DNA from: Rhodopseudomonas_A palustris_F
GTDB taxonomy: Bacteria; Pseudomonadota; Alphaproteobacteria; Rhizobiales; Xanthobacteraceae
Length of the DNA: 64,000 bases
Reading direction: 5' to 3'
Assembly (NCBI RefSeq): GCF_000013745.1
Contig: NC_007925.1
Coordinates: 930,001 to 994,000 of the forward strand
In this document: positions 26,251 through 35,337 of the stretch, piece by piece
How the letters are laid out: each line of letters begins with the position of its first letter
How positions within the stretch are numbered: position 1 is the stretch's first letter
The notes under the pieces: generated by a model
What the model saw: the letters and a program-made list of their open reading frames with translations, nothing else
The model's database searches: none
What the model was told of the DNA's origin: nothing
Program-made: the position numbers and the translations under genes

Positions 26251-27957
26251 ATGACGTCGGTCAGCAGCACCAGCACCAGCACGACCACGAGCGCCAGCAC
26301 GATCGCCAGTTCGGCGACCATTACGACGACGGGCACGACCAATTCCACCAGCATCGATTGGGATGCGTTGATCGAGGCCCAGGTTGCCGCCAAGACGGCG
26401 CAGGCCACCAGCATCGAGACCAAGATCACCGCCAACGAGACCAAGATCGCGGCCTACCAGGATCTGCAATCGCTGCTCAGCGACGTCGCCACCAGCGCCA
26501 AGTCGCTCAGCAGTTCAATCATCAACTCGCTGTCCGGCAGCGTCTTCGCCACCAGGGCCGCGACCATCACCTCGACCGGCGACGTCAGCGCCAGCTCGGC
26601 GCTGTCGATGTCGATCAGCGACGCGGCGGCGACCGGCGACCACACCCTGACCATCAGCCAGATTGCCACCGCGCACAGCGTGGTCGGCGCCGCGGTGGCG
26701 GACAAGACCGCGGAGCTGGGCTACGCGGGCACGTTCTCGATCGGCGTCTCGGGCGGCACCACCGCCGACATCGAAGTCAGCAGCGACATGTCGCTGGAAG
26801 ACATCGTTTCCTCGATCAACGCCCAGACCTCGACCACCAAGGTGCAGGCCTCGATCATTCAGATCTCCAGCACCGAATATGAAATGGTGTTGACCGCCAC
26901 CGTCGACAACGCCGACATCGTCACCGCCAACGTCACCGGCGACGACGTGATGAACGGGCTCGGCGTCACCGATAGTTCGGGCGATTTCACCGACGTGCTG
27001 CAAACCGCCCAAGCCGCGATCTTCACCCTCGACGGCATCCAGCTGACCCGCGACAGCAACGACATCAGCGACGTCTTGACCGGCGTGAGCTTCAGCCTGC
27101 TGCAGACCACGCCGACCGGTTCGTCGATCTCTTTCGACGTCGAGACCGACGCCGATACGATCGTCGATGCCATCGACGGTCTGGTCACCGCCTACAACGC
27201 GTTCCGCGACTACGTCTACAGCCAGCAGAGCCTGACCTCGAGCGGGACGGCGGATGAGGATGCGGTGCTGTTCGGCGACTCGACGATGCGGGATATCATG
27301 TCGCAGGTCACGGCGGCGCTGAACACCTCGATCGGCGGGCTGTCGATCGCCGATCTCGGACTGACGTTCGACGAAACCAACGATCTCGAATTCGATTCCA
27401 GCGTGCTGGAAACCACCCTGAGCAGCGATCTCGACGGCGTGATCGACCTGTTGGCGACCACGGTCGAGACCTCGTCGAGCAGCCTGTCGGTGATCAACAC
27501 CAGCGGTTCGCCGCCGGCTTCGTTCACGCTCGATCTGGTGGTCGATGCCAGCGGCAATCTGACCTCGGCGTCGGTCGACGGCGACAGTTCGCTGTTCACG
27601 ATCAACGGCGACACCATCGTCGGTGCGTCCGGCTCGATCTATTCCGGCATGGCGTTCAACTACCGAGGCTCCACCTCGCAGTCGATCACCGTGACCTCGA
27701 CCTCCGGGATCGCGGCGCAGATCTACAGTCTGGCGAAGAGCGTCTCCAACACCAGCACCGGCTCGCTGCAGGTGTTGATCGACAACTTGACGTCTCAAGA
27801 CGATACGCTGCAGCAAAAGGCCGATACCGTCACCTCCGCGGCCGCCACCTATGAAGCCAATTTGAAGCTCAGATACGCCAACTATCAGTCCGCGATCCAG
27901 TCGGCGAACTCGATGCTGGATTATCTGACCGCCCTTTTGAACTCCGACAGTGATTGA
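26251..27957 (+). CDS. fliD: Flagellar hook-associated protein 2 (filament cap)
   Basis: 568 aa. The N-terminal FliD domain is recognisable (STSIDWDALIEAQVAAKTAQ, then a long helix with KIAAYQDLQSLLSDV), and the C-terminal domain ends in a coiled helix (YANYQSAIQSANSMLDYLTA). The middle is very rich in Ser and Thr. FliD caps the growing filament and inserts flagellin subunits. ATG 26251 has GGAG 6 nt upstream; ATG 26239 is less well placed. The stop overlaps the fliS start. Confidence 0.92.
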   Translation: MTSVSSTSTSTTTSASTIASSATITTTGTTNSTSIDWDALIEAQVAAKTAQATSIETKITANETKIAAYQDLQSLLSDVATSAKSLSSSIINSLSGSVFATRAATITSTGDVSASSALSMSISDAAATGDHTLTISQIATAHSVVGAAVADKTAELGYAGTFSIGVSGGTTADIEVSSDMSLEDIVSSINAQTSTTKVQASIIQISSTEYEMVLTATVDNADIVTANVTGDDVMNGLGVTDSSGDFTDVLQTAQAAIFTLDGIQLTRDSNDISDVLTGVSFSLLQTTPTGSSISFDVETDADTIVDAIDGLVTAYNAFRDYVYSQQSLTSSGTADEDAVLFGDSTMRDIMSQVTAALNTSIGGLSIADLGLTFDETNDLEFDSSVLETTLSSDLDGVIDLLATTVETSSSSLSVINTSGSPPASFTLDLVVDASGNLTSASVDGDSSLFTINGDTIVGASGSIYSGMAFNYRGSTSQSITVTSTSGIAAQIYSLAKSVSNTSTGSLQVLIDNLTSQDDTLQQKADTVTSAAATYEANLKLRYANYQSAIQSANSMLDYLTALLNSDSD

Positions 27958-28364
27958 TGATGCAGTATTCGAGTAACCAGCAGGCCGCGCAGGCCTATCG
28001 CAGTGCCGCCATCGCGGTGCCGCCGTTGCAGGCGGTGGTGATGCTGTATGACGGCGCGATCATGTCCTTGCGTAGATCGATCAGCGCGGCAGAGCAACGC
28101 CGCTTCGAGGACAGCCACGCGGCGATGATCCGGGCGACCGCGATCCTGCGCGGGCTCAGCCATCATCTCGACTTCGACCGCGGCGGCGCGGTCGCCGAAC
28201 GGCTGCATCGCACCTACAACGCGTTGATCATGGCGTGCCTGCGCTCCTATGGCCGCCCGGACGCCGCGGCCCGCTTTGCCCGGATCATCGCCAGCCTCAG
28301 CGAGCTGCGCGACGCCTGGAAATTCGTCGCGTCGACGACGGCAAGGCCGGCGCGGCGGGGATAA
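27957..28364 (+). CDS. fliS: Flagellar export chaperone FliS
   Basis: 135 aa, helical. The family pattern is present: YRSAAIAVPPLQAVVMLYDG near the N-terminus, and later LHRTYNALIMACLRSYGRPD. FliS binds the C-terminus of flagellin to stop early polymerisation. The ATG shares its A with the fliD stop (TGATG). A fliC-fliD-fliS order is typical of capped filaments. Confidence 0.9.
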   Translation: MMQYSSNQQAAQAYRSAAIAVPPLQAVVMLYDGAIMSLRRSISAAEQRRFEDSHAAMIRATAILRGLSHHLDFDRGGAVAERLHRTYNALIMACLRSYGRPDAAARFARIIASLSELRDAWKFVASTTARPARRG

Positions 28365-28558
28365 ACGCTCGGTCTGGCCGCCGCCGGCGTGCCGCGAACG
28401 CCGGCCCATTCCGCTTGGCGCGTCACAGAGTTTCCCTTTGTTGCAGAATGTGAAAAGCGGTATCCGGGCCACGCTCCGGCATGCTAGTCTCTGCGAGTCG
28501 GCGCCTCGTAATTATACGAGCAGCATCAGCGCCATAGCACGCTTAGGCCACGGTTCGC

Positions 28559-28840
28559 ATGATCGATGTCGCGGATTTCCAGGATCTGCTCGACCGGCTC
28601 GGGGAGGATCTATCGAGCTGGCCGATGCCGCAACGTGAGGCCGCAGCGGCGCTGCTGCGCGAGTCGGACCAGGCCCGGGCAAGGCTCGACGAGGCGAAGC
28701 TGCTGCGGCGCGCTTTGGCGGCCAAGCCGGTTCGCGCCAGCGCCGCGCTGACCGATCGGATCATGCTGGCGATCCAACCCGCGCCGCCGGCCGCCGACGC
28801 AGCGCCGCCGCCGCCACCGCTGCGTCACAGCCGCGGCTGA
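28559..28840 (+). CDS. Small conserved-looking protein of unknown function
   Basis: 93 aa. The N-terminal 60 residues are helical (VADFQDLLDRLGEDLSSWPM, then REAAAALLRESDQARARLDE), and the C-terminus is a Pro/Ala-rich tail. The motif W-P-x4-R-x3-A-x2-LL-x-S followed by a helix looks like small proteins in other alphaproteobacteria, including some beside ECF sigma factors; this is from memory. It sits within the flagellar cluster, with no clear Shine-Dalgarno sequence. Confidence 0.6.
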   Translation: MIDVADFQDLLDRLGEDLSSWPMPQREAAAALLRESDQARARLDEAKLLRRALAAKPVRASAALTDRIMLAIQPAPPAADAAPPPPPLRHSRG

Positions 28841-29563
28841 CCGCCGCGCCGCGCCGCTCATCTCATGCGCGGTGCCGCCCGCGTTTGGTGCACGGTCATC
28901 CCCCGATCTTCCAAGTCATTTTCGAACGGCGCTCGCCGAACCGAGCGCCGTAATAAGACGCGTGCCCGGACGCCATGTCGCGCGCGGCGCTTGCGGCGTG
29001 GTGCGCCGATCGGCGGCGACGACAGATCGCAGCCTTTGCCATTGTCTCGAATTAGCAGAACAGCCCAGCTCGCCGCTCCACGCCGAGACGCGCCGTCTTA
29101 GAGCATTTTCGATTAGGATTGAGTCATCCAACCAAAATGTCGTCGTCATTCCGGATTGCGAGTTCGAAGAACGAGCATCCGGAATCCATCCTCCCCCAGC
29201 GGTGATTATGGATTCCGGTCTCACTCGCAGCGAAGCTGCTCGTGCCCCGGAATGACGGCCCGGGACGCTTGAACCGCAGCAATCCTAACCGAAAGCGCTC
29301 TAGTGTTGTGGCGGGTTCCGCCCGGCAATATTTTCCGCGACAAAGTGAGTAGTCAGGCTCCGTCAGCGTAGCCGCCGGCTCTCGGCAGCTGGGCGCAGCC
29401 GCGCCGCGCGCGCGGCGATGAATTTTCTGACGCCCCGATCCGCAGAAACTCTGCCTGAATCCGCGGCGCCGTCCGTTTCAATACAGAACGGCAATCACGT
29501 CACCACAGCACATCGGAAAACGCCATCCGGCGCTTGCGCGCCCGGACGCGGCAGGAGGCTGTC
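28841..29563. other. Repeat-bearing intergenic region inside the flagellar cluster
   Basis: 723 bp with no convincing gene. It holds the MITE-like element at 29100-29301 and, near 28961-29005, a fragment resembling the start of the repeat family at 37337 and 54135. The last ~90 bp before flgD presumably carry its promoter; no sigma-54 pattern (GG-N10-GC in the usual context) was recognised. Confidence 0.6.
29100..29301. repeat. MITE-like palindromic element, copy B (TA-flanked)
   Basis: A ~202-bp element. The terminal inverted repeats are about 21 bp (AGAGCATTTTCGATTAGG at the left, CCTAACCGAAAGCGCTCT at the right; most positions pair). Counting the element from GAGC to GCTC, it is flanked by TA on each side, as expected for IS630/mariner-type insertion. 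Inside is a nested palindrome with CGTCATTCCGG/CCGGAATGACG outer and ATGGATTCCGG inner arms. Copy A is at 20440-20631. It encodes no protein. Confidence 0.75.
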
Positions 29564-30220
29564 ATGAGCATTACTGCAACCAGCGCCACGAGCACGGCGG
29601 CTACGACGACGACCGCGTCCAGCACCACCTCGCTGACGTCGAGCGATTTTCTGACCTTGCTCGTGACCGAGCTGCAGAACCAGAACCCGCTCGATCCGAC
29701 CGACACCACCGACTTCGTCTCTCAGATGACGTCGTATGCGAATTTTGAGCAGCAGCAGACCCTGAACACCAATCTGAGTTCGCTGGCGACCTCGTTCAAC
29801 AGCCTGCTGACGCTGAACTCCACCAACTACATCGGTCAGACGGTGACCGCCAAGGCGGACTCCGCGACGCTGGAGGACGGCCAGATCGCATTCGGCTACT
29901 CGCTGAATTCCGCGGCGTCCAGCGTCACCCTGACGGTCGCCGACTCTTCCGGCAATACGGTGTGGACCGGCAGCGGCGCCACGACCTCCGGCAAGAACAG
30001 CTTCACCTGGGACGGCACCACCACCGACGGCACCCAGCTTAGCGACGGCGGCGACTACACGCTGTCGGTCAGCGCCACCGATTCCAGCGGCAACTCGGTC
30101 TACGGCTACACCACCGTCAGCGGCAAGGTGACCGGCGTCGATAGTTCGAGCGGCACCACCATGCTCACCATCGGCGACACCTCGATCGCCGCGAGCAGCA
30201 TCATCGGCGTCACATCCTGA
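29564..30220 (+). CDS. flgD: Flagellar hook assembly (scaffolding) protein
   Basis: 218 aa. The conserved N-terminal FlgD segment is LTSSDFLTLLVTELQNQNPL followed by DPTDTTDFVSQMTSYANFEQ. The C-terminus carries the FlgD Ig-like/tudor domain (WDGTTTDGTQLSDGGDYTL). FlgD caps the growing hook. ATG 29564 has AGGAGG 5 nt upstream, which excludes the longer frame. flgE follows after 18 nt. Confidence 0.93.
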   Translation: MSITATSATSTAATTTTASSTTSLTSSDFLTLLVTELQNQNPLDPTDTTDFVSQMTSYANFEQQQTLNTNLSSLATSFNSLLTLNSTNYIGQTVTAKADSATLEDGQIAFGYSLNSAASSVTLTVADSSGNTVWTGSGATTSGKNSFTWDGTTTDGTQLSDGGDYTLSVSATDSSGNSVYGYTTVSGKVTGVDSSSGTTMLTIGDTSIAASSIIGVTS

Positions 30221-30238
30221 TTAGTTCGGAGTAAAGCT

Positions 30239-31498
30239 ATGAGTCTATCAGGCGCACTCTCATCGGCGATCTCGGCGCTCAGCGCGCAAAGCTCTGCCAT
30301 GGCGATGATTTCCGACAATATCGCCAATTCGCAGACCGTCGGCTACAAGACCACCTCGGCGTCCTTTCAAGCGCTGGTCACCAGCTCATCGAGCGCCACG
30401 ACCTATTCGTCGGGCGGCGTCACCACGTTGTCGCGGTCCAATATCTCCGAGCAGGGACTGCTGACCACCACGACCAGCGCCACCGACATCGGCATTTCCG
30501 GCAACGGCTTCTTTCCGGTGACCACGGCGCTGACCGGTGGCTCGACGCTCTACACCCGCAGCGGCTCGTTCACCATCGACGACTCCGGCTATCTGGTCAG
30601 CAGCGGCGGTGCCTATCTGCTCGGCTGGCGCACCGACGCCGACGGCAACATCACGGGCAGCGCCGACAGCAACAACCTCGAGCCGATCAACACCGCGGTG
30701 GCCGCGACCAGTGGAAGTGCGAGCACCGAGACCAAATTCGCCTTGAACCTGCCGGCGGATGCCGCCACCGACGCCACCTTCACCAGCTCGATGTCGGTGT
30801 ACGATTCGCTCGGAACCGCGAGTTCGATCCAGGTGACGTGGACCAAAACCGGATCTAACACCTGGAGCGCCAGTTTCGGCAATCCGACGTTGTCGTCGGA
30901 CTCGACCACGAGCACCGGAACCACAACCGGATCGGCCACGATCACCTTCAATGAAGACGGCTCGCTGGCCTCGCAAAGTGCGACCGACATTTCGGTGGCC
31001 TGGAGCACCGGGGCAGCCACCAGCACCATCGCCTTGAACTTTGGCACCGTCGGCGGCACCGATGGCTTGACGCAAAAAGCATCGGGCGAAACCACGCCCT
31101 CGATCAACCTCACCAGCATCGAGTCCGATGGACTTGCATACGGCAAGCTGAGCAGCATTGCGGTCGGCGACGACGGCAAAGTCAACGCCACCTATTCCAA
31201 CGGCGAAACCATCGCGATCTACAAGATTCCGGTGGCGACGTTTTCCGCGCCGGACCAACTCGTCGCCAAGAGCAACGGGCTCTACGCCGCTTCCGCGGCG
31301 TCCGGCACCGCGATGGTGCAGGCCTCAGGAACCAACGGCGCCGGCACCATCTACGGCGGTGAACTCGAGGCTTCCACCAGCGACACCAACCAGGAATTCA
31401 GCAACATGATCTCGGCGCAGCAAGCCTATTCGGCGGCGGCGCAAGTGATGAGTGCGGTCAGCGACATGTACGACACGCTGATCTCGGCGATGCGGTAG
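30239..31498 (+). CDS. flgE: Flagellar hook protein
   Basis: 419 aa. The N-terminal rod/hook motif is MISDNIANSQTVGYKTTSAS, followed by the flagellar basal-body FlgE domain (LYTRSGSFTIDDSGYLVSSG). The C-terminal helix is SNMISAQQAYSAAAQVMSAV. The phenylalanine-proline stretch GNGFFPV replaces the more common GNGFFVV. It builds the hook connecting rod and filament. It belongs to the flgD-flgL run. Confidence 0.94.
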   Translation: MSLSGALSSAISALSAQSSAMAMISDNIANSQTVGYKTTSASFQALVTSSSSATTYSSGGVTTLSRSNISEQGLLTTTTSATDIGISGNGFFPVTTALTGGSTLYTRSGSFTIDDSGYLVSSGGAYLLGWRTDADGNITGSADSNNLEPINTAVAATSGSASTETKFALNLPADAATDATFTSSMSVYDSLGTASSIQVTWTKTGSNTWSASFGNPTLSSDSTTSTGTTTGSATITFNEDGSLASQSATDISVAWSTGAATSTIALNFGTVGGTDGLTQKASGETTPSINLTSIESDGLAYGKLSSIAVGDDGKVNATYSNGETIAIYKIPVATFSAPDQLVAKSNGLYAASAASGTAMVQASGTNGAGTIYGGELEASTSDTNQEFSNMISAQQAYSAAAQVMSAVSDMYDTLISAMR

Positions 31499-31506
31499 GT
31501 GCTGCG

Positions 31507-31788
31507 ATGACCGACCAAGCCGTCGACGATCCGCTGTTGGCTCGGCTGCGCCGTCTGACGACGGCGGTGCGCAACGCCACCCGGCAGGACGATCGCCGGC
31601 GGCTGCTGGCGCTGGAAAGCGAACTGCGCGCAGTACGGACCGGGCTTTCGGCGCGTTGCCGAGCGCTGGTCGAGAACATCAACGCGGCGGGCGCGCAAAT
31701 CAGCGCCATCAATGCGTACGCACGATGCGCGTCGCTCGGGCGCGGATCGTCGCAAGGTCGAGCAAACGGCAAGGTAATGGGGAACTGA
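31507..31788 (+). CDS. Small unknown protein in flagellar operon
   Basis: 93 aa, 8 nt after flgE. It is Arg- and Ala-rich and mostly helical (LLARLRRLTTAVRNATRQDD, then RLLALESELRAVRTGLSARC), suggesting a short coiled coil. There is no signal peptide or membrane segment. The next gene starts 1 nt after its stop, which makes translation real and coupling likely. I do not recognise a family; position suggests a flagellar chaperone or accessory role. Confidence 0.6.
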   Translation: MTDQAVDDPLLARLRRLTTAVRNATRQDDRRRLLALESELRAVRTGLSARCRALVENINAAGAQISAINAYARCASLGRGSSQGRANGKVMGN

Positions 31789-31789
31789 G

Positions 31790-32245
31790 ATGCTGGACAG
31801 GCCATCACAACAGCCGACGAACGCCAGCGGCGGACAACGGATCGAGGAACTGGTCGCGCTGATCGACGCGCTGATCGAAGTGGTGCGCGAAGAGAACGCC
31901 GCGTTGGCGATCGGTCTTCCGGCGTCGCAATCGCGCCACACCGAATTGAAGAGCAAATTGGCCGGGCGTTTCGAGGCGTGGGTGGCCGAGGTCTCGGCGC
32001 GGCGCGTCAGGCTGCACAGTCCGGACAAGGCGCTGCAGGAGCGCTTCATGAACCGAATCGAAACCCTGCGGCTGTCGATGGATGAGAACGTGATCCGGCT
32101 GCGCGCGGCGATCGAGGCCAGCCAGCGCCGCATCGACGCGGTGATGGCGGCGATCCGCGAGCAGATTTCCGACGTCTCGCCGTACAGCGCGAATGGCCGC
32201 GTCAAAGGCCGCGCGGCGTCCTACAGCGCCGGCGTGCGGGCGTAG
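31790..32245 (+). CDS. FlgN-like flagellar chaperone
   Basis: 151 aa, helical throughout, with the FlgN-type start IEELVALIDALIEVVREENA and a Lys-containing second helix (RHTELKSKLAGRFEAWV). It immediately precedes flgK and flgL, the two partners of FlgN, whose export it assists. Sequence similarity is low, so the assignment rests on fold pattern and position. Confidence 0.65.
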   Translation: MLDRPSQQPTNASGGQRIEELVALIDALIEVVREENAALAIGLPASQSRHTELKSKLAGRFEAWVAEVSARRVRLHSPDKALQERFMNRIETLRLSMDENVIRLRAAIEASQRRIDAVMAAIREQISDVSPYSANGRVKGRAASYSAGVRA

Positions 32246-32266
32246 TCTTCGGCCAGTGAGGTCAAC

Positions 32267-34033
32267 GTGTCACTCGACATCGCACGGAGCATCGCCGTCA
32301 GCAGCCTGATGAACACGCAGGTGCAGATCAGCGTCACCTCGTCGAACATCTCCAACGCCGACACCACCGGCTACACCGTCAAGACCGCCAACCAGGCTGC
32401 GGTCGTCAATGCCGGCACCGGCGCCGGCACGGTGATCACCGGCATCACCAGCACCGTCGACAAGCTGCTGATGAAATCGCTGATCCAGGCGGATTCCGCG
32501 CTCGGCGCCGCCGACACCAACAATGATTACCTCGACCAGTTGCAGGCGCTGTACGGCTCCACCGCGGACGACGATTCCTCGGGCACCTCGCTCGCCAACA
32601 CCATCGCGGCTCTGGAGACCGCGATCACCTCGCTGTCGGCGACCTCGAGCAGTGCGGCGCTGCAGGCCAATGTCGTCAGCGCGCTGGACGATCTGGCCAC
32701 GCAGTTGCGCGACACCTCGAGCGGCATCCAGGATCTGCGCAGCAATGCCGATCAGGAAATCGCCACCGCGGTTGACGACGTCAACGAGCAATTGCAGACC
32801 ATCGCCAATCTCAACGCCGCCATCAAGCTGGCGGCGGCGGCCGGTCAATCGACCGCCGACCTCGAGGACAAGCGCAACACCGCGGTGCAGGACATCGCCA
32901 CCAAGATGAACATCAGCTATTTCATCTCCTCAACCGGTGACATGCAGGTCTACACCGCGTCGGGCCAGGCGCTGGTCGACACCCGCGCGCACGAACTGAG
33001 CTTCACGGCGTCCTCGACGGTGACCGCGAGCTCCAGCTACAGCGCGACGTCGAGCTCCACCTTGAGCGGCGTCACCGTCAACGGCGTCGACGTCACCGCG
33101 CAGATCAGTTCGGGCGAGATCGGCGCGTTGATCGCGCTACGCGACAGCGAACTGCCGGCGGCGCAGGCCCAGCTCGATCAACTGGCGACGCAACTCGCCG
33201 ACAGTCTCAACACGGTGTCCAACACCGGCACCTCCTTGCCGCCGCCGGCCACATTGACCGGCACCACCGCGGTGGCCGCCGACACCGCGCTGGACGCCAC
33301 CGGCACGGTCCGCATCGCGGTGGCGGACCAAAGCGGCACGCTGGTGTCCTACGCCGATCTCGACCTGTCGAGCTATGCCACGGTCGGCGATCTGGTCAGC
33401 GCGATCAACGGCATATCCGGGCTCTCGGCGTCGATCGACAGCGACGGCCATCTGACGATTTCCAGCAGCAGTTCCAACGGCGTCGCCGTCAACGAGATGA
33501 CCAGTTCGGTCGGCAGCGACGGCAAGGGGCTGTCGGATTGGCTCGGATTGAACGATCTGGTGACCGCGACCGGCGCCTCGGATTTCGCGGTGCGTAGCGA
33601 TATCCTGGCGAATTCCGGGCTGCTGCAGGTGGCGACGCTGGATTCGTCCGACACGCTGACCACCGGCAGCCAGGTGCTCAGCGCCGGCTCCGCCACCGTG
33701 GTCAACGCGCTGTATTCGGCGCTCACTGACGACATCACCTTCGACGCGGTCGGCGGGCTCGGCTCCAGCACCGGTTCGTTCGCCGATTATGCCAGCACCA
33801 TCGTTTCCGCGGTGGCCGCCAAGGCGTCAACCGCGGAAGATACCTACACCGCCAAGCAGACCGCGCAATCCACCTTCGCCAGCGCGCTGGCGTCGCAATC
33901 CGGCGTCAATCTCGACGAGGAGACCGCGCGTCTCAGCACGTTGCAGAATCAATATTCGGCGGCCTCGCAGCTGATTCAGGCGATCAACGAAATGTTCTCG
34001 TCGCTGCTGCAAGCCGTGCAAAGCGTCGGCTGA
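32267..34033 (+). CDS. flgK: Flagellar hook-associated protein 1
   Basis: 588 aa from a GTG start with GAGG 5 nt upstream. The N-terminal motif is TSSNISNADTTGYTVKTANQ, with the long helical D1 region LDQLQALYGSTADDDSSGTS. The C-terminal helix has GVNLDEETARLSTLQNQYSA. FlgK forms the first junction ring between hook and filament. It is followed by flgL after 14 nt. Confidence 0.93.
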   Translation: MSLDIARSIAVSSLMNTQVQISVTSSNISNADTTGYTVKTANQAAVVNAGTGAGTVITGITSTVDKLLMKSLIQADSALGAADTNNDYLDQLQALYGSTADDDSSGTSLANTIAALETAITSLSATSSSAALQANVVSALDDLATQLRDTSSGIQDLRSNADQEIATAVDDVNEQLQTIANLNAAIKLAAAAGQSTADLEDKRNTAVQDIATKMNISYFISSTGDMQVYTASGQALVDTRAHELSFTASSTVTASSSYSATSSSTLSGVTVNGVDVTAQISSGEIGALIALRDSELPAAQAQLDQLATQLADSLNTVSNTGTSLPPPATLTGTTAVAADTALDATGTVRIAVADQSGTLVSYADLDLSSYATVGDLVSAINGISGLSASIDSDGHLTISSSSSNGVAVNEMTSSVGSDGKGLSDWLGLNDLVTATGASDFAVRSDILANSGLLQVATLDSSDTLTTGSQVLSAGSATVVNALYSALTDDITFDAVGGLGSSTGSFADYASTIVSAVAAKASTAEDTYTAKQTAQSTFASALASQSGVNLDEETARLSTLQNQYSAASQLIQAINEMFSSLLQAVQSVG

Positions 34034-34047
34034 TAGGAGCGTCCATC

Positions 34048-34959
34048 ATGGCCATGCGGATCGCCACTTTCGGAAACAGCGAGCAGATGATCGCCGCGGC
34101 TCTGCGCACCCAAAGCACGATGGCCAACATGCAGATCCAGGAAGCCTCCGGGATCACGTCTTCGGATTTCGGCGGCTACGGCTCGTCCTCGCAGCAGATC
34201 CTCAACCTTCAGGTCTCGGTGACCCGGGCGCAGTCCTATATCGACGCCTCGACCCAGGCCTCCAGCAAGGTCGAGGTGATGTACTCGGCGATGAGCTCGA
34301 TTTCGGATCTCATCACCCAGTTTCGCTCGTTGCTGACCGGGGCCACCAGTTCGACGACGACCGACGCCACCAGCGTCAGCCAATCGGCGCAGGACATGCT
34401 GGAGCAGATGGCCTCGTTGCTCAACACCCAGTATGGCGGCGATTATGTGTTCGGCGGCGCCCGCACCGACCAGGCCCCGGTGGACATCGACAGCACGGTC
34501 TATGCCGCGATGACCTCGCCATCGAGCGCCGACACCAGCTATTACAAGGGCGACGACGAACTGGCCTCGGTCCGCGTCTCGGAAAGCCAGATCGTGAGCT
34601 ATGGCGTCACCGCCGACAACGCGGCGTTCGAAAAGGCGATGCGGGCGATGAACCTGGTCGCCAACAGCACGACGCTGTCGACCGACACCTTGAACGAGGC
34701 GCTCGATCTTGCGGAAACCGCGGTCGATGCGGTCGGCGTCGTGCAGAGCCGGGTCTCCAACGCGGCGTCGGCGATCGAACGCGCCAGCAGCTTCCAGACC
34801 GAGTATCAGAGCTATGCGCAGTCGCTGGCGACCGATCTCACCAGCGTCGACGTCGCCGCGGTGACCGCGCAATTGTCGACCTATCAGGCGCAGCTGACGG
34901 CGTCCTATGCGGCGATCGCCAAAGTGCAGAGCCTCAATCTGGCGAGCTATCTGAGCTAG
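34048..34959 (+). CDS. flgL: Flagellar hook-associated protein 3
   Basis: 303 aa, flagellin-like. The N-terminal region has ALRTQSTMANMQIQEASGIT and DFGGYGSSSQQILNLQVSVT; the C-terminal helix is LTSVDVAAVTAQLSTYQAQL. FlgL forms the second hook-filament junction ring. The ATG has TAGGAG 10 nt upstream; a second ATG 6 nt later is possible. It is the last flagellar gene of the run. Confidence 0.9.
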   Translation: MAMRIATFGNSEQMIAAALRTQSTMANMQIQEASGITSSDFGGYGSSSQQILNLQVSVTRAQSYIDASTQASSKVEVMYSAMSSISDLITQFRSLLTGATSSTTTDATSVSQSAQDMLEQMASLLNTQYGGDYVFGGARTDQAPVDIDSTVYAAMTSPSSADTSYYKGDDELASVRVSESQIVSYGVTADNAAFEKAMRAMNLVANSTTLSTDTLNEALDLAETAVDAVGVVQSRVSNAASAIERASSFQTEYQSYAQSLATDLTSVDVAAVTAQLSTYQAQLTASYAAIAKVQSLNLASYLS

Positions 34960-35337
34960 CGGCGAGCGCCCAAGCGCGCCGGCCGGCCAGCCGCTCGGCG
35001 CTTCGCGTTTGCGGGAACCCGGCATAGGGCGAAACCCGAGCCGCCGCAGGGCTGCAGCCTGCGGGCGCGCGGTCGGGTCGCAATTAACAAGCGATTTCAG
35101 CGCGTTGGGCCGGTCGCGCGAGGTCGGGCCACCGCGCGGCCGAGCCCCCGCCGCCCGGATTTCGGCTCCTCGCCAGCAATCATTGGCGCTTTGCGCCGCT
35201 TTGGCCTAAAGCATTCCCTACCTCACCCATTCCGACGGGCCTGCTGGCTGTGCATTTAAAGGCGCGCCGGGTCGAGCTGTTCGGCACGGGCCTCATTCGA
35301 CGCCGCGGCGTCGCCGCCAAGCAGGACCACCCATCTC
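34960..35337. other. Intergenic region upstream of RNA helicase
   Basis: 378 bp between flgL and the helicase. No gene is convincing, as the frames are Arg/Ala-rich shadows. The last ~130 bp are AT-richer (around GCATTCCC and CATTTAAAGG) and probably carry the helicase promoter. I see no clear terminator for the flagellar transcript. Confidence 0.5.
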
